DNA from: Breviolum minutum Mf 1.05b.01
Lineage: Eukaryota > Sar > Dinophyceae > Suessiales > Symbiodiniaceae
DNA: 64,000 bases
Assembly (NCBI GenBank): GCA_000507305.1
Contig: DF240515.1
Location: 1-64,000, forward strand
Direction of reading: 5' to 3'
Made by a program: the position numbers and the translations under genes. The notes beneath the pieces were generated by a model, which was given only the letters and a program-made list of their open reading frames with translations, was not told the origin of the DNA and made no database searches. How positions within the stretch are numbered: the stretch's first letter is position 1; each line of letters opens with the position of its first letter. Shown one piece after another: positions 55,615-64,000 of this stretch.

Positions 55615-58299
55615 CTGGCGCTCTGCCTTTCTCTTCTCATCCACCTTCTTCTGAGCCTGGTGCAGGGATGACCAACCCTTAATCCACCTGACGTTTAACA
55701 GCTCGCCCGTGAAGATGGTGGTTTCCAATAGGAATCTCCTTTTTCCAGGGCTCCATTTTCAGGGTCTATGTTAACTTCAGGGAGGGTACCCACCTGATGT
55801 TTAATATGGCCATTGAAAAATGCATGGTTGAAGGAAGATCATCCTTTCCTTTTGGGTCCCGGTAAAAAAGAATCAGGGGCGAGCTGATCAACTTCAGGTG
55901 CGTAAGATCTCGCACGTCCGAGTTGGATGGGAATCTGCAGAATCTCAAGCTCCCAACAAAAGACTGACAGATCAGCTGAATCTAAAATTCCAACAATGAC
56001 AGAATGAATCTTTTCTAGTTGGTGGTTGAACCAACCCCTTTGAAAAATATGCTCGTCAAAATGGGAATCTTCCCCAAATAGGGGTGAAAATTCCAAAAAT
56101 ATTTGAGTTGCCACCACCCAGTTTTGTATTTTGTTGGTCAGTTGTTTTTTTTCAGTTTTGGTCAGCATGTTTTTTGTTATTATGACAACAACAACGTTTT
56201 CGCTCCCAGTTGAGGGATCAGATTTTTGCCTCTCAGGCATTTCCCTTCACCTTTCATGCTTATCCCCCAGATCTATGGGGATCCCCAGGTCATCTAAAAA
56301 AATCGCCTCCCGCTGCGCTGCCACACGCTCCTCCTTCTCCTGTCAACGTTGTGTGTCCAGGATCCCTAATACTTGATGGCGGCTGAAATCAGGCCAGTTT
56401 AACCACCTGAGCTGTATAAAAAACCCCGTAAATACCCTCCCTGAAACTAACAGTTCGCACCTGAAAATGGAAGCCGAGCCCCCAAAAGGAAACTAACTCG
56501 TCTTCCAACCATCCATTTTCAGGTGCTAAAATGCTGTTAGTTTCAGGGAGGGTAAAATGGGATAAACAGCCAATCAACTGGTGCTCGCCGGATTTCTGAA
56601 CCATCAACAGTAATTATGCCAAGTTTGAGGTCAACTTGGAGATATTTCAGGTGACTTTTTGAATGGTCAACATTAATCTTACCCCCCCGAAAACTAACAT
56701 GGAACCTGAAAATGATGGTTTCTAGTAGGAATCTCCTCTTCCAGGGGTTCACTTTCAGGTTCCATGTTAGTTCTGCGGGGTGTAAAACCCCAAAGAACAT
56801 GGTGGCAATCATCCGTTGTCGTGCCATAGAAGGATATGAAAGGTTGAACATATCAAGATAACTGCTGCTGTAAGAAACATGGACAGAGTAGGCGAACACG
56901 GGGGACGGAGATGAAGATAAACATGCACGACAAACACCATCAATACGTAATTGCAACATGAGAAGTCCAAATGCAAACCATGTGAGCTAGCCAACAATAG
57001 CCATGCAATAACCGCCGATGAACATATCATCAAAATTACTCATGGATTGGACGTCTTGAAATACATTATATAACTCATAATGATTACTGTGAACAACTGT
57101 TTGCAACAGTCGATTACGGCGGTCCTCCCATCAACAAAAAACCTGCTTCAATAATCACACGCTTAAAGTCAGTAACACTCATCTAGTTTCATGCACCTGG
57201 TACACGTATGTTTTTTGATTTTAAGCCCCACCCCCAAACAAAAACATATGCTCCAAACTACCCAAAGTCCTTTCTGACTGCTATTCCAACAAAAACTGAC
57301 TTCCTTTGGAATCCTTCTTGAGTCACATATCACCAAACATCTGGATGAAAAAATACCAGAAAATTATAGAAAATCCAATCTTCAAACATGCCTTCAAATT
57401 TGGAAGCTTAAGGGTCATGGCTGTGCGGGAAACATCGCCTCAGCAGTGAGCTTGCTCATACCACGCTTGGCAAAGGCCTGGACCAAGGCAAATTGTTTCG
57501 ACGAAGGGTGACTTGTTGGTGGTTCAGCTACCCAATTGAAACATACTCTAGGGATCCAATCACCTCCTGAGAATGGTAATGGAACCCAAATACTATGCTG
57601 AGGAAGTGATTGGGACACCCAATCATCCTCTGACAAGGTGATTGGATCCCCAGGGATATATGATAAAGTCAAATCGCATCAACTTGGATCATTTCCCAAA
57701 GTAGCAAGAACAAAAAAACAACATATTGAATCCACCACCAATAGGTGGGATGTTGCTCGAGATGCGTGTCAACTCAACTTCTGATTGCTGCTCCTTTCCT
57801 GTCTTTTTTTTGCGTTTGTTCAGGTGGAAAATAAAGGTTCAATTTTACAATTACAAATTCTTGCTGGTGAATTTGAGAGAGCTCCCCCGACTCTTCGTAA
57901 GTTCAATCAATATGTGGAAAGTACGTAGGGATTGTTCAAAAAATTGGGGGGTGACGCAACACCTCCTTTATTGATCAGGACTTGCAAACTGGTGAGTGGT
58001 AATCTCAAGTCTTTGAAGAATATATAGCCCCCCAATATGAGGTGCTTTTGGTACCCTCCAGTAAAGCTAACATAGCCATACATAGCCCATGGAAAATCCA
58101 CCATTTTGATGGTATTTACCAGTAACAATGAACATTTTCATGGGCTATGTTAGTTTACTGGAGGGTACTTACTATCCGAGATTGCTCCCTCATCCCAGCT
58201 TCAAACTCCCCTTCCGACCTGGTTTCGCACAAAACGGCAGTTCCTTGGGGGACTGTCAAGAGGGGCCCTTCTCGGAAGTGGATGACCCAGGAGTCCGAC
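55615..58299 (-). CDS. Multi-exon gene with element-built introns, unknown protein
   Basis: Minus-strand exons in order: 58299-58173 (SEKGPLLTVPQGTAVLCETR; donor ATA|GTAAGT), a less certain block near 57806-57739 (EQQSEVELTRISSNIPP), 57511-57434 (KQFALVQAFAKRGMSKLTAE), 56867-56789 (YLDMFNLSYPSMARQRMIAT), 56677-56609 (INVDHSKSHLKYLQVDLKLG), 56339-56251 (EKEERVAAQREAIFLDDLGI), 55934-55902 and 55687-55615 (AQKKVDEKRKAERQ). From 57511 to 55615 the five joins all agree in phase. Of the introns, 56788-56678 is a B' copy, 56608-56340 is a C copy with a B copy inside, 56250-55935 holds an A copy, and 55901-55688 is two B copies end to end (with a GC donor). The product has charged helical segments that could form coiled coil; no family recognised. 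Confidence 0.6.
55685..55788. mobile_element. Family B element forming the 3' half of an intron
   Basis: CACCTGACGTTTAACAGCTC and GTTAACTTCAGGGAGGGTA. On the minus strand it ends AACGTCAG directly before exon 55687-55615. Confidence 0.75.
55791..55904. mobile_element. Family B element forming the 5' half of the same intron
   Basis: CACCTGATGTTTAATATGGC and GATCAACTTCAGGTGCG. On the minus strand it starts at the CTTAC|GCACCTG donor after exon 55934-55902. Confidence 0.7.
56015..56121. mobile_element. Family A element in an intron
   Basis: CTAGTTGGTGGTTGAACCAA to TTGAGTTGCCACCACCCAG with target repeat TTTT. Confidence 0.85.
56370..56612. mobile_element. Family C element with nested B element, forming an intron
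   Basis: Left half TACTTGATGGCGGCTGAAAT and right half CCGGATTTCTGAACCATCAA then CAGTA, with a complete B copy between. On the minus strand the tip ACT|GTTGATGG is the donor of exon 56677-56609. Confidence 0.8.
56433..56554. mobile_element. Family B element nested in C
   Basis: TA-flanked CCCTCCCTGAAACTAACAGT and GCTGTTAGTTTCAGGGAGGG. Confidence 0.85.
56680..56784. mobile_element. Family B' element making up a whole intron
   Basis: CCCCCCGAAAACTAACATGG and CCATGTTAGTTCTGCGGGGT, TA-flanked. The intron 56788-56678 exceeds the element by only about six bases. Confidence 0.85.
57512..57741. mobile_element. Family A element with nested H element
   Basis: Left half CTTGTTGGTGGTTCAGCTAC and right half TTGGATCATTTCCCAAAGTA to ATTGAATCCACCACCA are separated by an H-type inverted repeat. 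The element lies in an intron of the minus-strand gene and its left tip (CAACAAG on that strand) is the acceptor of exon 57511-57434. Confidence 0.7.
57548..57656. mobile_element. Inverted-repeat element, family H, nested in A
   Basis: CTAGGGATCCAATCACCTCC and AAGGTGATTGGATCCCCAGG are inverted copies. Related to 39505-39590. Confidence 0.75.
58052..58167. mobile_element. Family B, CCAGTAAAC sub-family
   Basis: TA-flanked CCCTCCAGTAAAGCTAACAT and ATGTTAGTTTACTGGAGGG, directly after the GTAAGT donor of exon 58299-58173. Confidence 0.85.
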
Positions 58300-58309
58300 T
58301 ATAGTAACT

Positions 58310-58940
58310 TATAGGATGATGAATGTAGGCAGTTCAAAGATTTCGACAAATGATCGAAATCTGCGATTCTCTCAGGGACTACCATGAAGGTCTTTATATA
58401 TAATCTATTAACCTTTGTAGCTTGGTTGTTTTTGGCTGGACCCAGCGCAACAACAACAACAATCGACCGAAATCATCTGACATTATATATCATCCATCCT
58501 AAGGATGGGACCAATACTGCAAAATCTGAAACTTGAAACTACCACTGAAGGTGCTGCCCCGAAAATCCAGTTATATACAAGTAGATAGGGGAAAACCCCC
58601 ACATAACTCCACTGAAATTCGAAATCCTTCATCGCCTTTCGAAGATCAGTGGTTCCGTGACAATCTCTCTGACTGTCAGTGTGATGTAGATTCAATGTTG
58701 AATTCAAAGGCTCTTATCGCTGTCAATCTCGCATCTCTGGAACTCCGCAAGTCCACAAGCTGCAAAGAAGTGTTCAAGGCCAAGGTTTTCAATGCTTCGT
58801 GTGGGTGAAATAACCCCCTGTTACCCATTTGTGCTCTTGGCCAGTTATAGGGGGTTGAACGACTCCGATTTATAACCAGGGGCCCACCTGAAACCCGATG
58901 ATTCAGCTCTTAAGCACAATTTCAAAGGTACTAAAAACAT
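58310..58940. other. Weak open segments, no supported exon
   Basis: A minus segment near 58415-58310 (VPERIADFDHLSKSL) and a plus segment at 58533-58808 are protein-like, but have no consistent joins. Confidence 0.3.
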
Positions 58941-58954
58941 GAAAACCACCTGGT

Positions 58955-59056
58955 CCGGTTGGTGGTTTCAACCCATTGGAAAAACTCTCGTCAAATTGGA
59001 TCATGTGCCCACATATGGGTGAACATAACAATTAAATATTTGAAACCACCAGCTAG
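58955..59056. mobile_element. Family A element
   Basis: CGGTTGGTGGTTTCAACCC to TTTGAAACCACCAGCTAG with target duplication TGGT. Confidence 0.85.
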
Positions 59057-59245
59057 TGGTGCCATAACTTTTATAGCCTTTTCTTTCTTGTGACTCTTGT
59101 GACTGCAACTAAGCTGCATTCCAGACATAGACATCTTGCGAGGACGGCGGGTCTTCTTGATGCCGTTGCGGTGGTTCTGGCGTTGAGACCGCACGATGGA
59201 TCTGCCGATGTTCGGTAGATCCAAATGGATGCGATTTCTAAGTCT

Positions 59246-59358
59246 TACCCTCCCTGAAACTCAGAGCAAAGGGACCTGAAAATGGATGATTGGAAGAGGA
59301 GTTAGTTTCCTTTCGGGATGGTCCATTTTCAGGTGCTATGTTAGTTTTTCGGGGTGTA
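59246..59358. mobile_element. Family B element
   Basis: TA-flanked CCCTCCCTGAAACTCAGAGC and GTGCTATGTTAGTTTTTCGG. Confidence 0.8.
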
Positions 59359-60044
59359 AGGTTTTTGAATCACCACTTTTTAGTAGTATATAGATACATG
59401 TTCATGTCAAAAAAACACTTAAGACTGGTTCTCTTTCTTAAAGACCAAACATATTCATCTATTTGTCTTCCAAGGGATATTCATTTTATAGTTCCAGAGA
59501 TCATCCAGGTATAGCTAGCAACACTTTTGCATAACAAATTGACTGGTCCAGGATCAGTTCAAAAGACTGATTCTAAGACCTGTTATTTTTTTGCACTCTG
59601 CAAACCAAGATTAATCTTTATGAGCAACAAACCGGGATAGATTTGTCCCTTGTGATGAAAACCTAACACATACATACCGGCCCCCCAACGTTAATGCATC
59701 TGCGCTTTGACTTGTACAAACAAAGACTGGCCAAATACACAATTGAAAATTACAGTAACATGACACCTAAAAATCACCCAATTGAAGAGGTACCAATCAT
59801 CTTCCATCCACCTCCATTATTGTGTTCCAGTGGTTCATTTTCAAGGGTTTGTCACAATATTATGACACCGGCAAATATGTCAGCATCTATGAATCTATTC
59901 TTGCATCTCTGATCCTGGACTTCCTGCATGTTATACAAACAAGCTCCAGCTGAGTTTTCAGCGATTTCCGGTGCACAATATGGTGCAAAAAGTAGCAGGC
60001 TTGTGAAATTGAGATCATGAGATTTATCAATCCCATGTATAACT

Positions 60045-60171
60045 TGACCCTGGGCTTCCACCACCATTAAAATAATGGTTGACCCAATTCCGATGATTAA
60101 AACCCTTAGGTAAGCAATGGTGGTTATATTAACATCCATTGTTTTAATGGTGGTTGGAATCCCAGGGTTGA
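60045..60171. mobile_element. Inverted-repeat element, family G
   Basis: CCCTGGGCTTCCACCACCAT and AATGGTGGTTGGAATCCCAG, with the internal repeat ACCACCATT/AATGGTGGT. Related to 61686-61813. Confidence 0.65.
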
Positions 60172-60257
60172 TGCTGGTTTAGAATTCACTGATGTTTTTG
60201 AAGGGTCCTAGCTCTTTGGGCTCACCCTCTTTTCATTCCAGCAATCTCATCCATTCC

Positions 60258-60455
60258 TGATTGATGGAATAAATCTGGCGAGCACCAGTTGAGGTCGGTA
60301 GTTTATCCCATTAGTTATGAAACAGAAACACTCTTAATGGCAGCTTCTCCATATCATTAGTTATGGATAGTTATGGTACTTTATCCCATATTAGTTACGA
60401 CGTTTTTCTTTACATTTCAGGTGGTTTTCTCGCCGGATTTCATCCATCAACAGTA
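60258..60455. mobile_element. Family C element, enlarged
   Basis: TTGATGGAATAAATCTGGCG to GCCGGATTTCATCCATCAAC then AGTA; the interior has ATTAGTTATG duplicated, making it longer than other copies. Confidence 0.65.
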
Positions 60456-60651
60456 GTCTTGATGGCGGTCCACCTAAAAAACGGTGGATAATGGATATTT
60501 GGGACGTTTAGGCTGCCAGATAAATGGATCTTTTATGATGGATTCAATGGATATTCATCTCTCTTGAATATGGTATTACCGTGATGTATCTTACATATCT
60601 TGCGGATCCAATTCAACAAGCCGCACGACTGAGCTTGGCTGTTGAAACTGT

Positions 60652-60767
60652 TGAAACTGTTTCAGAAATCCTGCGATCACCAGTTTATAGGTTGGTAGCT
60701 TAGGCCCAATATTTACCAGGGTTTTGTAGATCCCAGGTGGTTAACCGGATTTCTGAACCATCAACAT
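60652..60767. mobile_element. Family C element, worn
   Basis: CTGTTTCAGAAATCCTGCGA to AACCGGATTTCTGAACCATC. Confidence 0.55.
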
Positions 60768-61404
60768 TTCGGATCTCAACACCCCCGCGCCGTCCTTGTA
60801 GATCTGGTTATGACCGGTGTGATTCCTGATGGTCCGGGTCAAAAACGCACGGTGTTTTCGGTTCAAGGGAACCTCTTGAGGTGAAGTACTGCACAACGAG
60901 AATCTCGGAAATCATGGTCAAGCAGTGCACCATGGTGGAAAATTTCAAATTTGACCCTTAGGCCTAGAGCAAATCATGTATAAATAAACAATAATATAAT
61001 GATATGTTTACTCATCCAAATATGATAAGAGGTTGCTACTATCCAAGGAAATACAATGTTTACTTCTTTGAAACCCATCTATTTGATTCAATCTTGTGCT
61101 GGTCGGGTGGGGTTGGAACAGGTGAACCTACACTCATCTCAATTACCAACACTTCTGAACCTTTGGGAATCACATCTGTCCATCAGCTATTTCAGTCTAA
61201 ACTTTGTGTATTGCATTGCACACACAAAACATCCCAATGATCCAATGGGTTTGACTTCAGATTCTGCAGGATCCAAAAAAGTTCTCAATTTTATACACAT
61301 CATCTAAATCGCTTCTTGGCTTTACTCACTACAGCTGATGCAGAATATCTTGCCTCAGCTGGGATCAATTACAACATTGATCCCAATATTAATAAATCTT
61401 CAGT

Positions 61405-61543
61405 TACTGTTGATGGCCAAAATCCGGCGAATCACCAGTTGAGGTTAGTAGTATAGTAGTTTATCCTATTGTTTGCAAGGTTTTAGCACCATCCAAACGG
61501 TGGTTGGGAATGGGAATGGGATTTCTGACCCAAAAAAACAGTA
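61405..61543. mobile_element. Family C element
   Basis: TA-flanked CTGTTGATGGCCAAAATCCG to GGGATTTCTGACCCAAAA then ACAGTA; interior GCACCATCCAAACGGTGG is shared with 13613-13830. Confidence 0.7.
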
Positions 61544-61685
61544 GGTAGGATAAATCAACCACTTCCTGCAGGGTTGACCTGAGACCCGAATGGAGGGATC
61601 CACCCAGCTTTCTCAGGGGTCAATCCTACCAGAAAATTCACAAATCTTAAGGTAATATTGATGAGGAAAACCATAGCCCTTATGT

Positions 61686-61813
61686 TATCCCTGGAAGTCG
61701 TTGCCACCATTTTAAAAATGGTGGTTCCTTTTGGAAGATGATAAACCCCTACTAGAAATAATGGTGGTTCGGAAACCAGTCCATAAAAAATGGTGGTTGG
61801 ACTTCCAGGGTTA
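61686..61813. mobile_element. Inverted-repeat element, family G
   Basis: CCCTGGAAGTCGTTGCCACC and AATGGTGGTTGGACTTCCAG then GG are inverted copies. Confidence 0.75.
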
Positions 61814-61985
61814 TTCCTGGGTTGGTATTCTAGTCATTTTGTTTTGGCAGATTGGGTTCTTTCCAAGGAAAAGGATATTATTCTAGGATAACACAGGACA
61901 TGAAGGAATATGTTGGTGATGATCTGGTGTAATTCCTTGGCTGCAGGAGCACTAATCGAAAAGAAGGACATATGCCGACGAAGAC

Positions 61986-62073
61986 AACCACAACAGCAAC
62001 AACAACACCAGCAGCAACAACAACAACAACAGCAACAATAAAAACAAGTAGTAGCATCAGCAGGAATAGTAGC

Positions 62074-62150
<77 letters not shown>

Positions 62151-62172
62151 CTGTAGTAGTAGCCGTAGTAGA
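61986..62172. repeat. CAA then AGT/AGC microsatellite
   Basis: CAACAA units to about 62045, then AGT and AGC units. Poly-Ser and poly-Ala/Thr frames here are artefacts. Confidence 0.95.
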
Positions 62173-62408
62173 TTGTAGTAGTACTAGAACAACAACAACA
62201 GCATGAAAACAAACATCCACATGAACATAATCAATTGTTGTCTCTCATGTTGCTCTCCAAGTCGCTTCGATTTTGCCATCGCGTTTTTTCCGGAGGATGA
62301 GAGTTTTGCAATGCAGATTGGTAGGCGGCTTCCCTTTTTGAACCAGGCGCAGGGATTGACACAGGCTGACAGAGAATTCGGTCGTTGTTTTATTCTGCAT
62401 CATATAAT

Positions 62409-62509
62409 TCCCATAGGATGAATGGGACTGATACGTTTACCTACTAATTTACCATAAAAAATAAATTATTCATGTAGGGAAATATACCAGTCTCATTGAT
62501 CTTGTGGGA
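62409..62509. mobile_element. Family D element
   Basis: CCCATAGGATGAATGGGACT to CAGTCTCATTGATCTTGTGG with TTCATGTAGGGAAATATACC. Confidence 0.7.
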
Positions 62510-62572
62510 TTGTGATCTGCCCATTTCATAAGATCTAATTCTACCCCCACATATATTGGCAGTACTGTTGAT

Positions 62573-62666
62573 GGAAGAAATCCTGCACCACCGGGATGTA
62601 TAAAACCAAGCAAATCATAGGATAAAGTACTTATCAACTGGTGCAGGATTTCTTCCATCAACAGCA
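62573..62666. mobile_element. Family C element
   Basis: TA-flanked CTGTTGATGGAAGAAATCCT and CAGGATTTCTTCCATCAACA. Confidence 0.85.
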
Positions 62667-63056
62667 TGATGACCATGAATGATTCCTGATGATTCAAAAA
62701 TCATACTTGCAAATAAACTGATTACTTGTCTTTTTCAGCTGAAAAACCCAGACTCCCGAGCCCCAAGATTCTGGGATGTCCGCTCCACATGTTTCCCATG
62801 GGAATTCATCATATGAAGGTCATCCCAACTGTTTCGACAGGTCACTTTTTATGAAGACCTTTGTTGGTTGTGAACCCGGATGTGGCTACCAACACAAAAT
62901 ATGGACAAAAAGCACCGAATCGCTTCTCCCAGGGTTGAGAAAAAGTGACATGGGTAGCACCTATTTAACTGACTTTAGAAATGGCCTAAGTGGGGGAAAT
63001 AACCCCCCTATACGTGGATTTACAGGCCCCTACTTATACCTGGTATAGGGAACCAC

Positions 63057-63169
63057 CTTGTACAGTATCAGCGACAATTCACCGATGACGAACGTGCTTC
63101 TTTTCATTGGAAAGCGCTTTCGAACATCACCGCCGCGAGCGCTTTCTGCTAGGGCTGCGAGAGCATGAC
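63057..63169 (-). CDS. Candidate exon, unknown protein
   Basis: Minus-strand segment with classic acceptor GGTACTCACAG and donor AAG|GTGGTT, 113 nt, 62% purine at codon position 1. The peptide includes HALAALAESARGGDVRKRF and STFVIGELSLILYK. The plus strand is also protein-like but is broken by TAG. No neighbouring exon found. Confidence 0.5.
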
Positions 63170-63854
63170 CTGTGAGTACCAAACACATTTCGTGAGGTCC
63201 AACCTTACATATGGCATGTCTCCAAATCCTGTTGATGGACAAGATATTATGGCTTCAAGCTTCAAGCAGTTTGGATGGGTTTTAACATATTGCATTTCAA
63301 CAACCTGTGGAATCCATTGTGAAATGAATAAGTTTTGTTATCATCTGCACTTCTGGGAGCTACTGAAAACATTGCAGGGATGCCATTGACTTGGACCATC
63401 CAGTAGGTTATTTGATCTTGGCCGTATGGTTCTTAGTTCCAGGTTTGGGGGATTTACTTTGATGGGATATTTGTAGGATTGAATAGGCTGCTTTTTGTCC
63501 ATTAGTCTGATTCGAAGTGTCCAGTATGCTAAGCAGATTCAATACTAGCCTGATGCCATCATGTTATGACTTGGTGGTGGCTAAATCATGTGCATGATTT
63601 CAATAAGCCTGTTGCACATTAGTCCTATGTCATGAATTTCAAGCACATGACTCATGTCCCAAAAACTCACTAACAGTGTTCTTTTCTCCTAAAATCAGTT
63701 TTCAAATCAACATTTCTCCAAAAAAACTCATCGCCTAACCACACAAACCAACAAGCAACACTACATAATTCCAACCCAAAAAAAAACGATCCAACATGTT
63801 CTTTAAAAAACAACAACAATAATAACAATAATTCCAGAAATTTCCAGCACGTTT

Positions 63855-63962
63855 ATACGGGTGTTTCCGAAAATAGTGGTACCCCAAAATGGATGGTTTT
63901 TAATGGAAAACCCTATTAAAATGGATGATTTGGGGTACCACCATTTAAGGAAACACCCATAC
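63855..63962. mobile_element. Family E element
   Basis: TA-flanked GGGTGTTTCCGAAAATAGTG and CCATTTAAGGAAACACCCAT. Nearly identical interior to 39256 and 41694. Confidence 0.9.
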
Positions 63963-64000
63963 CAACCCTTCCACCGAACTCTGCAACGAATCCAACAGCT

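Larger units (their letters stand above)
59370..61680. other. No confident gene
   Basis: Element copies of families C and G and AT-rich sequence; short open segments only. Confidence 0.45.

Noticed and set aside
61834..62220. Ala/Thr- and Ser-rich ORFs
   Set aside because: Microsatellite translation.

Overview
This is a eukaryotic nuclear scaffold fragment: about 40% GC, very low gene density, no operon-like packing, no long uninterrupted reading frames, one run of 846 Ns (50561-51406) and a single N at 15021. It looks like a protist or algal genome with many introns. A dinoflagellate-type or other chromalveolate genome would fit, but nothing here names the organism. I found no rRNA, tRNA, CRISPR array, spliced-leader relic or retroelement coding sequence. 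None of the host proteins could be matched to a family with confidence.

The clearest content is a large population of short (about 95-130 bp) non-autonomous inverted-repeat elements (MITE-like). They fall into at least ten families, called A to L here, with about 70 copies listed. Family A has CTAGTTGGTGG ends and frequent 4-bp target duplications. Family B has TA-flanked CCCTCCCTGAAAC ends, with sub-families using GGAACCTGAAAAT or a CCAGTAAAC end. Family C has TA-flanked CTGTTGATGG ends, D CCCATAGGATCCATG, E GGGTGTTTCC and F CTTGGAGGATCATCCC; G, H, J, K and L are rarer. Several are nested inside one another.

Genes appear as chains of short exons, mostly on the minus strand. Many of the introns consist almost entirely of one or two of these elements. 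The best case is a minus-strand gene at 58.3-55.6 kb, where six consecutive exons join in phase and several introns are an element or a nested pair. Other models are on the minus strand at 10.6-6.3 kb, 14.2-11.0 kb, 5.4-4.5 kb, 41.7-39.9 kb and 39.3-38.2 kb, and on the plus strand at 1.4-2.5 kb and 30.4-31.0 kb. Elements of families A and C carry GT and AG at their own tips, so they can act as ready-made introns (introners) in either orientation. I consider this the most interesting feature of the window.

Layout: 0-14 kb is exon-rich with many elements; 14-30 kb is mostly repeats, AT-rich DNA and isolated candidate exons; 30.4-31 kb holds a short plus-strand gene end; 31-38 kb is repeats and a 300-bp GAT/GAC/GAG tract; 38-42 kb has two minus-strand genes; 42-52 kb is sparse and contains the gap with a 40-bp minisatellite; 52-59 kb is exon-rich; 59-64 kb is mostly elements and microsatellites plus one good exon. 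Exon calls were made by eye from frame openness, first-codon-position purine bias, splice sites and phase. Individual boundaries can be wrong, and some exons near in-frame TGA/TAA could instead reflect a non-standard genetic code.
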